In this document: positions 1 to 9,370 of the stretch, one piece after another
Numbering within the stretch: the first letter of the stretch is position 1
Layout of the letters: every line of letters begins with the position of its first letter
Source of the DNA: Pseudomonadota bacterium
GTDB taxonomy: Bacteria > Pseudomonadota > Alphaproteobacteria > Rhizobiales > Hyphomicrobiaceae
NCBI GenBank assembly: GCA_021813195.1
Contig: JAKALI010000079.1
Coordinates: 1 to 10,637 of the forward strand
Direction: 5' to 3'
Length of the DNA stretch: 10,637 nt
Position numbers and translations under genes: made by a program
The notes under the pieces: generated by a model
Databases searched by the model: none
The model's input: the letters and a program-made list of their open reading frames with translations, nothing else
Told to the model about the DNA's origin: nothing

Positions 1-1307
1 ATCTCCTATCTGGGGGTCGGTTGCCATTTTTTGAGGCTTGGGCGCAGGGCCGCATCGTTGACGTTATCCTCGAGCCGCAACCCGACGATACGCTGCCGCG
101 GTTCGATTATGAATCCCACGTCGCGGATTTGTCGGCCGATCCGCCCCGCTGGCCAGAGAGCACCCGCCGGATCTCCGAATTGCGCCTCACGATAAGCTAT
201 CAGCCCGCGAGCCCGATCTGGCGACAACTTGGGCCCGCTCGGCTGCACATCGATATTGTCGATTATCCGGGCGAATGGCTGATCGATTTGAGCCTACTCG
301 AGCAGAGCTATGGGGCCTGGTGCGCGCAAGCCTGGTCGGAAGCGATGGAGACGGACCGCGCCGATTCGTCGGCTGCCTGGCGGGCTTTTGCGGAAGGCTG
401 CGGCGTTACGACATACAACAGTGAGCAGGTCGCAATCGAGGGGGCGCGGCTGTTCACGGCCTATCTCCATGCCGCGCGCGCGGCGGACGGGGGCACGGGG
501 ACGCTGACCCCGGGGCGCTTCCTCATGCCAGGCGATCTCGAAGGCTCACCTGTTCTGACATTCTTCCCCCTGCCGCCCTCCGCTGGGGGCAAGCTGCCTG
601 CAGGGCCTCTCGCCGCTCTGTTGGCCGCGCGCTTTGAAAGCTACAAGAAGAAGGTGGTCATCCCGTTTTATCGGGAACACTTTCAGAAACTCGACCGTCA
701 AATCGTTCTGATCGACCTGCTCAGTGCAATCTCGCGCGGACCGCGGGCCCTAAAGCGATTGGAAGATGGATCGACGCGCGTGCTGGCCGCATTCCGACCG
801 GGTCGCCACACATGGCTGTCGCGCTTGTACCAACGGCGCATCGACAAAGTGCTCTTCGCTGCCACCAAGGCAGATCACCTTGCGCGCGCCTCCCACGACC
901 GGTTGGAGCGGCTTCTGCGCGCCATGACGGAGCGCGCGACGGCTCGGATCGCGGCGTCGGGTGCGGGTCTTGATGTGATGGCGCTGGCCGCGTTGCGCTC
1001 GACCCGCGAAGTCGAGGTGAAGCACGACGGTGACATTCTGGAATGTCTCGCTGGCATCCCGCTCGCAGGGGAAACGGTTGCCGGGCAGGTTTTCGATGGC
1101 GTCCGCGAGGCGATCATTTTTCCCGGCGATTTGCCTGCCGATCCCGCCCAAGTGTTGGTGGACGGCGCGCCCGGGCTCGCCGCGACCTTCCCCCGGTTCA
1201 GTCCGGTGCGCCTGATGCCGCCGCGCCCCGATGGCGAAACCCCACCGGCTCCCCATATCCGCCTGGACCGTGCCATCCAGTTTCTCATCGGAGACCGCCT
1301 GTCATGA
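1..1307 (+). CDS. ycjX: YcjX family protein (DUF463 P-loop NTPase), 5' end outside window
   Basis: This is the C-terminal ~435 residues of a YcjX/DUF463 protein, a predicted P-loop nucleotide hydrolase whose cellular role is poorly defined; in enterobacteria the family belongs to the phage-shock/stress regulon. The frame is open from base 3 (LLSGGRLPFFEAWAQGRI), so the TTG at 21 is internal. The Walker A segment, which precedes this stretch in the family, must lie just upstream of the window. A DYPGEW motif at 261-278 corresponds to a Walker B/G3-like motif. ATKAD at 861-875 corresponds to a base-recognition (TKxD) motif. Family proteins are roughly 470-490 residues, so only about 40-50 are missing. 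The TGA stop overlaps the ycjF start (ATGA), which indicates translational coupling. No frameshift is visible. The family assignment is firm; the biochemical role is not. Confidence 0.9.
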   Translation, partial: LLSGGRLPFFEAWAQGRIVDVILEPQPDDTLPRFDYESHVADLSADPPRWPESTRRISELRLTISYQPASPIWRQLGPARLHIDIVDYPGEWLIDLSLLEQSYGAWCAQAWSEAMETDRADSSAAWRAFAEGCGVTTYNSEQVAIEGARLFTAYLHAARAADGGTGTLTPGRFLMPGDLEGSPVLTFFPLPPSAGGKLPAGPLAALLAARFESYKKKVVIPFYREHFQKLDRQIVLIDLLSAISRGPRALKRLEDGSTRVLAAFRPGRHTWLSRLYQRRIDKVLFAATKADHLARASHDRLERLLRAMTERATARIAASGAGLDVMALAALRSTREVEVKHDGDILECLAGIPLAGETVAGQVFDGVREAIIFPGDLPADPAQVLVDGAPGLAATFPRFSPVRLMPPRPDGETPPAPHIRLDRAIQFLIGDRLS

Positions 1308-2338
1308 CCGATCCCGCCCGCGCATCGCCGCCGGCTGCGCCCCGCGGACCGCGCGTGTTCGATGCAACCGATCGGCGTGTGGTGCGAGACGACCTGGAGG
1401 ACGGTTTCGAACTCGTCGATGAAGGTTTGAAGAGCGACGTGGGATCGGCTGCCCCGCCACGGGCAAGCGTGGCTGAAGGTGTGCGCTGGGGGGCGATCCT
1501 GCTCAGCGCGATGGCCGGATTGTCCGCGCTTGCCGCTGGCGTCGCCTTCGCCGGGTTCATTTCGGCAGCGCTTACGCGCCAGGACTGGATCGGATGGCTC
1601 GCTTTCGGTCTGTTGTCGATTGCGGGCATCGCGGCATTGGTGCTCACCATTAAGGAATTGGTCGGCCTCGTGCGCCTGCAACGTCTTAGCGCCTTGCGCG
1701 CGAGTGTGGATACCGCGATCCGCTCGGCCGACGTTAAGCAAGAAAAGGCCGCCGTCGCCAGTCTCACGCGCCTTTACCGGGAACGGGCGGACTGCCGCTG
1801 GTCCCTGAAGCGCTTGAGCGAGCATGCGGGTGACGTCCGCGACGCCGGCGACCTGTTGCGTCTCGCTGACCGTGAGGTGATGGCACCACTCGATTTGGGC
1901 GCGCGCCGGCTGATCACGCGCTCGGCCAAGCGTGTGGCGACCGTGACGGCGTTGTCGCCCATGATGTGGATCGCCATGCTCTACGTGCTGATTGAGAATT
2001 TGCGCCTGATGCGGGCGCTCGCCACGCTCTATGGCGGCCGTCCCGGTCTTAGCGGCACACTCAAACTCGCGCGCATGGTCATAGCCCACATTGTTGCGAC
2101 CGGCGGCGTTGCCATGACGGACGATCTCTTGGGCCAGTTTTTAGGCCAAGACATGGTACGGCGCTTGAGCCGGCGCTTAGGCGAGGGTGTTTTCAATGGC
2201 GCGTTGACGGCGCGGCTGGGCGTCGCCGCCGTCGGTCTCATCCGCCCCGTGCCGTTTCTTGATGCCGCACCTTTGCGGGTTCGCGATCTGGTGCGGGAGG
2301 TGTTCCGAAAGGACCCGGGTGCATCGCACCCCGCGTGA
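1304..2338 (+). CDS. ycjF: YcjF family inner-membrane protein (TIGR01620/DUF697)
   Basis: This 344-residue protein belongs to the YcjF/TIGR01620 family, the usual partner of YcjX. The open frame reaches back to 1043, but the ATG at 1304 is chosen because it overlaps the ycjX stop as ATGA and gives the family's normal length. The N-terminal ~60 residues are hydrophilic and contain the family-typical PRVFD segment (residues 16-20). Two membrane segments follow (about 62-88 and 94-116), then a charged helical stretch (about 125-195). The C-terminal DUF697-like region (about 195-335) has a hydrophobic patch around TALSPMMWIAMLYVL (215-229). The protein is expected in the inner membrane with both termini cytoplasmic. 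Function is unknown beyond co-occurrence with ycjX. It ends 17 bases before the stop of the convergent thermonuclease gene. Confidence 0.9.
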   Translation: MTDPARASPPAAPRGPRVFDATDRRVVRDDLEDGFELVDEGLKSDVGSAAPPRASVAEGVRWGAILLSAMAGLSALAAGVAFAGFISAALTRQDWIGWLAFGLLSIAGIAALVLTIKELVGLVRLQRLSALRASVDTAIRSADVKQEKAAVASLTRLYRERADCRWSLKRLSEHAGDVRDAGDLLRLADREVMAPLDLGARRLITRSAKRVATVTALSPMMWIAMLYVLIENLRLMRALATLYGGRPGLSGTLKLARMVIAHIVATGGVAMTDDLLGQFLGQDMVRRLSRRLGEGVFNGALTARLGVAAVGLIRPVPFLDAAPLRVRDLVREVFRKDPGASHPA

Positions 2339-2355
2339 GCCCGCCGCCCCGTAAT

Positions 2356-2937
2356 TCAACACCAGCTATAGCGGCGTCCTGTCCAGCGGCGTGCGAGGCC
2401 CTCAGAAATCAGCATTTCGGCGACATCGCTACCATCACTCAACACGATATCGACGAGATCGCGGCCGTAGCGATCCGTCTCGCCACTCCATCTGATCCGG
2501 TAGCCCGTGCTCATCAACTCGGCTGGTCGGTCTCGCGCGGCCTGTGCGGCACTGCGCTCCCAGGCACATTTCGCGCCCGAGAGTTCGGGTGCGTCGACGC
2601 TCATGAGCCGCCATTTGCGCCCGCTCTCCCAGCCCGTATCCCCATCGACGAGGCAGGTGTAGCGAAAGCCGCCCCAACACATACCAATGCCGGTTCGCCA
2701 GATCGTGCGGTCATCGTTGCTGAGGCTCGATGCGAGCTTTTGGCTATCGGTCTGCGAAATGTAGGCGGCACCGAGGAACAGCCCGCTCCACAGTGCCGCT
2801 AGTGTGAGAACCTGGCGCTGGCGACGGCTTACGCGCCACCATCGCCGTCGCGGCGGCCACTCGATTTCCCGGCGATCGAATGTGAGGATCTTGCGCCGTG
2901 GCTGTTTGTGTTTCGAAAAGAGGATTATGCGGCCCAT
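2356..2937 (-). CDS. Membrane-anchored thermonuclease family protein (SNase-like)
   Basis: This 193-residue protein has a staphylococcal-nuclease-like (SNc) fold at about 95-190. Residues match the SNase active site: DGDT (98-101), R110, D115 and E118 within RLMSVDAPE (equivalents of R35, D40 and E43), and R159 in DRYGR (equivalent of R87). It is therefore predicted to be a calcium-dependent nuclease cleaving DNA or RNA. A very basic N-terminus (about 10-41, many Arg) precedes one hydrophobic segment (about 43-60). By the positive-inside rule this would anchor the protein with the nuclease domain in the periplasm. Four cysteines (87, 95, 124, 193) would suit that compartment. The start ATG has only a weak G-rich upstream sequence (GCGGGCGGGCG). 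The gene is convergent with ycjF and lies downstream of ettA on the same strand after a 241-base gap. Substrate and role are not known. Confidence 0.88.
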   Translation of the reverse strand: MGRIILFSKHKQPRRKILTFDRREIEWPPRRRWWRVSRRQRQVLTLAALWSGLFLGAAYISQTDSQKLASSLSNDDRTIWRTGIGMCWGGFRYTCLVDGDTGWESGRKWRLMSVDAPELSGAKCAWERSAAQAARDRPAELMSTGYRIRWSGETDRYGRDLVDIVLSDGSDVAEMLISEGLARRWTGRRYSWC

Positions 2938-3178
2938 CGCCCGCCCGCTCTCGCAGTGAAACTCTGACGAGAGCAGGGTGGGGGCGCAGCGTTACCCGTG
3001 GCTTGATCGGCAATGAAACCTTCGATGAGTGTAAATAGCCTGCCAGTCAGCGCCTCAGACGGAGACAATTTGGTCGCTATCTTCACGGTTCGATGTTCGA
3101 AGGTCGGAAGGAGTCCGCACCGCTCGATTTAGGAACTGTGGCAGTGGCCGGCCCTCAACGGAAAATTACGCCAAACAC
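2938..3178. other. Intergenic region between thermonuclease gene and ettA
   Basis: No gene is recognised in these 241 bases. They separate the thermonuclease start from the ettA stop, both on the minus strand, so the region should hold the ettA 3' end and the thermonuclease promoter. I found no hairpin with a T-tract and no convincing promoter pair. A short inverted repeat (TTCGA-tgt-TCGAA) near 3090 is too small to interpret. Confidence 0.6.
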
Positions 3179-4840
<1,662 letters not shown>

Positions 4841-4884
4841 GGAAGGCGCCTCATGGATTGGCGGATCGGGTTGGAGATGGCCGC

Positions 4885-4913
4885 GTTCTAGTCCATACCC
4901 CGCTCAGGCTCAA
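4885..4913 (-). promoter_or_regulatory. Putative sigma70-type promoter of ettA
   Basis: Read on the minus strand, TTGAGC (4908-4913) and TAGAAC (4885-4890) are separated by exactly 17 bases; each matches the -35/-10 consensus at 4 of 6 positions. Transcription would begin near 4878, giving a leader of about 38 bases that includes the GAGG ribosome binding site. This is pattern matching only. Confidence 0.35.
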
Positions 4914-5005
4914 CAGGGCCTTGGGCCATCCAAGTGAATGGGAACCAGTCCGCCCGATCGTCCGACGGCAGCTGAGGGCGAAATCCGTCTTGCGTTTGCG
5001 CCCGG

Positions 5006-5689
5006 TCAGCTCCTAATCGGCCGATCGGGGAAGGCCAATTGCTCGCGGGCGCGCCACTCGTTGGTGACGTAGTTGATGACGAGCGACTTGCGAACTCCGT
5101 CGATGGGCCGAGCCTCAAAGCCATGATACGTTATGGTGGAGGGAACGAAAATCAGTCCCGCATTGGAGGCGAAGGGCGAGCGGCCAACCCAATTCTTATC
5201 CGTGTCGTAGATATCGGTCCCCAGATCGGTGTGACGAGGGTCTTTTGACAGGTAAAGGAGGAAGGTGAAGGCTTTGACACCAATGTCGGTATGCGGCTCC
5301 AGCCAGAACCCATTTACATCCTGCGCGTATTCGATCCGCAGATAGGTGCCATCCAGATTGATGCCAAAACGGTCCTCGATGGATGTGATGACCTTCGGAT
5401 TTTGAAAGGCTCGACTAACATTTTCAACACAAGGGAACGTAGCTCTGTTCTCCTCGTCAAAATAGCGGCGTGTTGCATTATGAAGCTCCCGTTTGCCCGA
5501 CACGCCGTCGAGAGACGGCGCATCGAACGGCAGCTCCAAGACACTGTCCACATCTCGGGCGGGGAGGCAGTCTGTAAGGAGCCAATGGCGGTATGGTGTT
5601 TCAATCTGATTGGCCGCTGCGAAAGCGGCAATCAAATGGTCAGCGATGATTTCATCTGCGAATGAGTTCCCGTCGCAACGAGCAGCCAT
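5006..5689 (-). CDS. 2OG-Fe(II) oxygenase superfamily protein
   Basis: This 227-residue protein has the double-stranded beta-helix oxygenase signature. The iron ligands would be H133 and D135 (EPHTDIG, residues 131-137) and H189 (ITYHGFEARP). R200, with S202 nearby (GVRKSLVINYV), is the expected 2-oxoglutarate-binding pair. Residues 115-121 (TYLRIEY) and 141-147 (FTFLLYL) form the usual flanking strands. The family couples decarboxylation of 2-oxoglutarate to hydroxylation of a substrate that cannot be read from the sequence; prolyl-hydroxylase-like members are the nearest general comparison. GGGAG lies 10 bases before the ATG. It stands alone between ettA and the ELM1-family gene. Its surroundings are AT-richer than the flanks (GC 26/60 at 5401-5460 and 24/60 at 5701-5760, against 41/60 at 4321-4380), so acquisition by transfer is possible. 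Confidence 0.85.
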   Translation of the reverse strand: MAARCDGNSFADEIIADHLIAAFAAANQIETPYRHWLLTDCLPARDVDSVLELPFDAPSLDGVSGKRELHNATRRYFDEENRATFPCVENVSRAFQNPKVITSIEDRFGINLDGTYLRIEYAQDVNGFWLEPHTDIGVKAFTFLLYLSKDPRHTDLGTDIYDTDKNWVGRSPFASNAGLIFVPSTITYHGFEARPIDGVRKSLVINYVTNEWRAREQLAFPDRPIRS

Positions 5690-5729
5690 AGCAATAAATC
5701 TCCCATAGTATCTCTTTCGTACTCAGACT

Positions 5730-5758
5730 ATGAAATCAGCATATGAGCTATGTCGCAA
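5730..5758 (-). promoter_or_regulatory. Weak candidate promoter for the 2OG-Fe(II) oxygenase gene
   Basis: On the minus strand TTGCGA (5753-5758) and TTTCAT (5730-5735) are 17 bases apart, each 4 of 6 matches to the consensus, in an AT-rich patch. The start site would be near 5722 with a leader of about 33 bases. The 128-base gap after the ELM1-family gene supports a separate promoter, but the exact boxes are uncertain. Confidence 0.2.
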
Positions 5759-5817
5759 GAGTGTCAGACTGAGCGGCACACCCTGATACGCGGCACAAAG
5801 AAATTGGCGCCGGATTC

Positions 5818-6804
5818 TCAAGTCGCGCCGGCCAGCCGGCAACGGCGTGCAATCTCGGCAGCGAGGAATTGGGCGGAATTGAGCGCGGGATAGGTCCATA
5901 TCTCGAGCCGGTCTGGTTCGAGGGGCAGGCGTCGGGTGGCGCCATATCGTTCGAGCGAGGTATGGAATCGGCGAAATTTTGCAGAGCCGCCATCTGGGTA
6001 AAAGACGTAGACAGGCTTGCCAGTCACGCAGGGTTCGCCTGTCATGTTCACGCTGTCGGCGGGTGAGAGGAAGAAATCGGCATGTGCCAGGAAGGAGGGG
6101 TAGGGGTTTTCCCCCTGCATGTCCCAAAGAAATGCGGGGCGGCCAGAAATGGCGGCGCGCACGCAGTCCACGATTGCGGGCTCCGTGCGCCGCGAGGGCG
6201 TAATCATCAAACCCGCGCCGAGACGGCTCAAACATCGCAGCGCACAGCTAAGACGGTCAAGAGCCGCCGGTGTGTACGCGTAATCGCCATTCGATCCACC
6301 GAGCATAACCGCAACGCGCGGCTTGGGCAGGGCGGCAATTTCGGCTGGAAGGACCTCTTTCAGTCGTGCCAATCTGCTCGGCGAATACCCGTGAGGCGCG
6401 GTGAGGGTCGTGATGACGTTCTGGCCGCGCAGTGAGTCGTGCTCCGGCACGCAGAACAGATCGGCGGTTCTCAATGGCACCTTCGGGTCTTGCAGGATGA
6501 TCGTGAATGTTTTCGCTCCGGCGAGCCGTTTTAGGGCGCGGATGTAGGGAACGGTGAGGCGCCCGGCCGATATCGCAAAATCCGGGAAGGGCGGAGCAAA
6601 CGCGCTGATGCCAGGTTCAGCAAAATGCTCCGAACGCGCCACCCCGATCCAGGGCGCGAGCAGTCGGTGAAGCCCCTGCGGATCGACGGGCTTCTCTACG
6701 TAATCTAGGCCGAGCGCGTCGAACACCCCGCGCATTTGCACGATGTTGCCGGCTTTGCCGTCGCTGATGATCCACCCCGTGCGGCCTCTGAGGTCGTTCG
6801 TCAA
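5818..6804 (-). CDS. ELM1 family protein (mitochondrial fission ELM1-like, DUF1022)
   Basis: This 328-residue protein belongs to the bacterial family related to plant ELM1, which recruits a dynamin to mitochondria. The bacterial members have no established function and their fold looks glycosyltransferase-like. Family motifs seen are SDGKAGN (14-20), QDP (105-107), MLGGSNGDY (167-175), ITPSRRT (201-207), a GENPY segment (231-235), ADSVNMTGEP (249-258) and the C-terminal GGSAKFRRFH (272-281). The start is a TTG at 6804, because SDGKAGN lies only about 14 residues in, no suitable ATG exists upstream, and GAGG sits 5 bases before the TTG. It begins 33 bases after the CPBP gene stop, so it is probably the last gene of a three-gene operon. 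The DUF1022 name says nothing about its bacterial role; a sugar-transfer or envelope function is only a guess from the fold. Confidence 0.88.
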   Translation of the reverse strand: MTNDLRGRTGWIISDGKAGNIVQMRGVFDALGLDYVEKPVDPQGLHRLLAPWIGVARSEHFAEPGISAFAPPFPDFAISAGRLTVPYIRALKRLAGAKTFTIILQDPKVPLRTADLFCVPEHDSLRGQNVITTLTAPHGYSPSRLARLKEVLPAEIAALPKPRVAVMLGGSNGDYAYTPAALDRLSCALRCLSRLGAGLMITPSRRTEPAIVDCVRAAISGRPAFLWDMQGENPYPSFLAHADFFLSPADSVNMTGEPCVTGKPVYVFYPDGGSAKFRRFHTSLERYGATRRLPLEPDRLEIWTYPALNSAQFLAAEIARRCRLAGAT

Positions 6805-6837
6805 GGTTTCCTCGATTCGCGAGAATGGGCTGCGCCC

Positions 6838-7536
6838 TCAGATATTCGAAACACCGGTGAAGAAGTAGCGTCCCAGTCCGACCGTGAACACCATCCAGCC
6901 CCACAGTGTGTGCTCCACCACAACCGCCCAGAATGAGCGTGTACCCGCGTAGCGCTGGGCGAAAAGTAACCCTGCGGCCGCAGCCGCGAAGATCGCCGCA
7001 CTCTGGCCGATCACGATGTGACCGAAACCGAAGAGGGCCCCGTTGGTCAAGACGCCGAGCCCGCGGTAGGATCCAAACAACACGCCATAACGGTGGAAGA
7101 AGAACGTGCGGTAGATGATCTCCTGCGCGAGTACCGAGGCGAAGGGATAGAGCAGCATGATCCGCGCCCACGTCTCGGGGCGGTTCGTCGGGAATTCAAG
7201 AAAAGCGCGTGGACGCGTTTCTATGACAAACGCCGTCGCGATCGCAGCGCCAATCGCGAAAACGATGACGATCGACAGCAACGTTGCACGATCGATGCCG
7301 CGCACGCACTCGCGTTTGAGCGAGAAGGTGCGGTCGGCAAGCAGCATGAGGACAGCAATCGCGAACAGCGGCCCGAGTGCGAGGAATAATGGAATGCCCA
7401 GGCGGTGCACGGCAAACCACATCGCCAGCGGAGCCGCGACGAACAGGATGACCACTTCCGTTGCAAGCCAGATGCGACGCGGCAGAGACGGTGAGCACCG
7501 CTCCAGCGTGCCGCCGGCGGAAAGCTCCAGGCTCAC
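6838..7536 (-). CDS. CPBP family intramembrane protease homologue (ABI/Rce1-like)
   Basis: This is a polytopic membrane protein of about 232 residues of the CPBP (CAAX protease and bacteriocin-processing) family. The frame is open back to 7635, but that part overlaps the zinc metallopeptidase. GTG at 7536 is preferred: it lies 4 bases after that gene's stop and gives about 22 residues before the first membrane segment. Hydrophobic segments are visible at about 23-42, 48-67, 84-105, 125-138, 157-175, 178-195 and 202-222. In the family motif EExxxR the sequence reads QEIIYR (138-143), so the first Glu is Gln. The second-motif His is H173 (FGFGH). In the third motif HxxxN, H209 is present but the Asn is Gly (HTLWG, 209-213). 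Catalysis by the Rce1 mechanism is therefore doubtful, or this clade uses a variant site. The GTG start is inferred. Confidence 0.82.
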   Translation of the reverse strand: MSLELSAGGTLERCSPSLPRRIWLATEVVILFVAAPLAMWFAVHRLGIPLFLALGPLFAIAVLMLLADRTFSLKRECVRGIDRATLLSIVIVFAIGAAIATAFVIETRPRAFLEFPTNRPETWARIMLLYPFASVLAQEIIYRTFFFHRYGVLFGSYRGLGVLTNGALFGFGHIVIGQSAAIFAAAAAGLLFAQRYAGTRSFWAVVVEHTLWGWMVFTVGLGRYFFTGVSNI

Positions 7537-7540
7537 GCCG

Positions 7541-8515
7541 TCACAGATCCTCGGCGTTGAACGTGTCGCAAGTCTGCATCTGGCCTGACTTGTAGCCGAT
7601 GGTGAACCAGCGCATGCGCTGCTCGGCTGTACCATGGGTGAAGCTGTCCGGTACGACGTAGCCCTGCATCTTCTTTTGGATCATGTCATCGCCGATGGCG
7701 TTGGCCGCCCGCAGTCCCTCCTCGATGTCGCCGGGCTCGAGGCGATTGTTGAGTTGGTGGTTCAAATTCGCCCACACGCCCGCGAGGCAATCGGCCTGCA
7801 ATTCCATGCGCACCTGAAGCCGATTGGCGCTTCTTTCATCCATGCGCTGTTTCATGGCTTGCACCTTCTCGGCGATTCCCAGCAGGGCCTGCACATGATG
7901 GCCGACTTCGTGGGCCACCACGTAAGCCTGCGCGAAATCACCCGGCGCATTGAAGCGGCGCTTCAATTCTTCATAGAAGGCGAGGTCGATGTAAATTTTC
8001 TCATCGAGCGGACAGTAGAACGGCCCCATCTGACTCATGCCGACGCCGCATGCCGTGCGCACGCCGCGCTCGAACAGCACAAGTTTGGGCTCTTTGTACG
8101 TCTGCCCGAAGCTCTGGAACACCCGGTTCCAAACATCCTCCGTGTCAGCGAGAACGCGCTTGATGAACGTTCCCATCTCATCCGACGTGGACTGGCCAGG
8201 CGCTGTCGTCGTCTTGGACCCGCCGGGCAAACCCGGAATGTCGATGCCGGTGCCAGACGGACGTTGTGGCGCTTCCGCGCGCGGCAGTTGCGGGAAGTTG
8301 CCACCGCCTTGCCCGCCAGTGAGCACCTCTAGAGGATTGATCCCGAACAACAGCATGATGGCGCCGATGATCAGCAAAGAGGTGAGGCTCAAGCCACCCT
8401 TGCCGCCCATAGGGATCTGAATGCCGCCGCCGCCAGGAAAGCCGAACCCACCGCCACCTTGGCCGCGCCGGTCGTCGACGTTCTTGCTTTCGCGGTCCCG
8501 TTCGTCGTAGCGCAT
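7541..8515 (-). CDS. Neutral zinc metallopeptidase (PF04228, YpfJ-like)
   Basis: This 324-residue membrane-anchored protein is of the putative neutral zinc metallopeptidase family. The N-terminal ~40 residues are charged and then Gly-rich (MRYDERDRES is the typical family start), followed by one membrane segment (about 43-58), a Pro/Gly linker (about 65-110) and the peptidase domain (about 110-320). The zinc site is HEVGH (202-206), with E238 in ELQADCLAGVW as the likely third ligand. Four cysteines (157, 168, 243, 316) suit a periplasmic domain. The frame is open upstream to 8734, but the ATG at 8515 is chosen because it matches the family N-terminus and has GAGG 7 bases upstream. Its substrate is unknown. 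It is the first gene of a run with the CPBP homologue (4-base gap) and the ELM1-family gene. Confidence 0.93.
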   Translation of the reverse strand: MRYDERDRESKNVDDRRGQGGGGFGFPGGGGIQIPMGGKGGLSLTSLLIIGAIMLLFGINPLEVLTGGQGGGNFPQLPRAEAPQRPSGTGIDIPGLPGGSKTTTAPGQSTSDEMGTFIKRVLADTEDVWNRVFQSFGQTYKEPKLVLFERGVRTACGVGMSQMGPFYCPLDEKIYIDLAFYEELKRRFNAPGDFAQAYVVAHEVGHHVQALLGIAEKVQAMKQRMDERSANRLQVRMELQADCLAGVWANLNHQLNNRLEPGDIEEGLRAANAIGDDMIQKKMQGYVVPDSFTHGTAEQRMRWFTIGYKSGQMQTCDTFNAEDL

Positions 8516-8997
8516 GCCTTTGCCTCGTTCCTGTCGTCTCGTTTGGGTCGTCGCGCGTGCACCGCATCCTCGGCGATACGTCCGCACATCCTCGTAACCG
8601 CGCCATCGCAGCCTGGCGTCCGCTGACACATACTTCGCTGCGCCACGTGAGTAAACGCATCCGGTTTTCCTGCCTGAAAGAAATGCGGCTTCTGCCCGAC
8701 CGTTAGGCGCAAGTAGGCCGGTCCGCGGCGCCACCAGGTTGCCGTTATTCTCACGCTCATGAAATTGCTGTCATTTTTGCGCCCACTTCCGGATGGCACA
8801 TGGGTTGCTAACCAAATCTTTGGTGGGATCGGGGGATCCGGAGCGGCCCCGTCACGAAGAGCAGCTGACGGCTGACCCGTGTCGGAAACCTCGATCACGC
8901 GTCGTCTGGCGCCCGGTCTGCATGCATCGGGCGAGACGCCTGAGAGAACAACGCCAAAGACCACGCAAGCCGCATCAACGAAAGGAGCTCAACGCTC

Positions 8998-9201
8998 ATG
9001 TTGTCGCGACCCCATCCGCCATTTCGTACCCGCCCGCTGCGGCAAACACACCCCCGGCGTGCCTCCTCCCGTAACCTCCTCATAGAGGTTGCCGACATCC
9101 CTCTGCCGGCGATGAAACCGTCGCGTCCAGCCTTGAAGCCGAAACTTGTCACGGCTTCGCGTGCGCGCCGTCCCGTCAGGGCCGAGACCCGCCTCGTTTG
9201 A
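8998..9201 (+). CDS. Possible small ORF of unknown function (67 codons)
   Basis: This very basic, Arg/Pro-rich 67-residue frame starts MLSRPHPPFRTRPL. It is preceded by AAGGAG (8982-8987) 10 bases upstream of the ATG, and a terminator-like hairpin lies about 90 bases after its stop. I recognise no family, signal peptide or membrane segment. The composition is what random translation of GC-rich DNA gives, so the good ribosome binding site and downstream terminator are the only support. It is listed as a candidate, not a confident gene. Confidence 0.15.
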   Translation: MLSRPHPPFRTRPLRQTHPRRASSRNLLIEVADIPLPAMKPSRPALKPKLVTASRARRPVRAETRLV

Positions 9202-9288
9202 GGGATGGGCAAGAACTCCGGTCTGTGTTTCTCCCCGCAGGCCGGCCGAAGTCCTGAGCGGAGCTCTCCCCAACTCCACATCAGGCCG

Positions 9289-9336
9289 GAAGCGCGACCC
9301 CGCTGCCCTCCTGCGACGGGTCGCGCTTCTGTTTTC
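9289..9336 (+). terminator. Terminator-like hairpin with short T-run
   Basis: GAAGCGCGACCC (9289-9300) is a perfect 12-base complement of GGGTCGCGCTTC (9318-9329), with a 17-base loop, and is followed on the plus strand by TGTTTTC. The T-run is on the plus side only, so it would stop plus-strand transcription arriving from 8516-9288. The loop is longer than usual for an intrinsic terminator; an RNA structural element is the alternative. Confidence 0.5.
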
Positions 9337-9370
9337 GTCGCACGATGTTCAGCCCGCGGCGAGACACACG

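Noticed and set aside
1043..1303. N-terminal extension of ycjF
   Set aside because: The frame is open, but this part overlaps the ycjX 3' end in another frame and is Arg/Pro-rich; the ATGA start at 1304 gives the normal family length.
875..2089. A 404-codon open frame on the minus strand
   Set aside because: It lies antisense to ycjX and ycjF, which have clear family matches; its translation is rich in Arg, His and Gln with no recognisable domain, as expected for a shadow frame in GC-rich DNA.
3088..3104. GGTTCGA and nearby TTCGA/TCGAA, resembling a tRNA T-loop
   Set aside because: The flanking bases do not form the T-stem, and no acceptor stem, anticodon arm or CCA context is present; it is only a 5-base inverted repeat.
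8516..8734. N-terminal extension of the zinc metallopeptidase
   Set aside because: The family begins with the MRYDERDRES-type start at 8515, which has its own GAGG ribosome binding site; the extension resembles no leader or domain.
8759..8875. A 38-codon plus-strand frame starting MKLLSFLRPLPDG
   Set aside because: Its start looks protein-like, but there is no ribosome binding site, no recognised family and no signal-peptide cleavage pattern.
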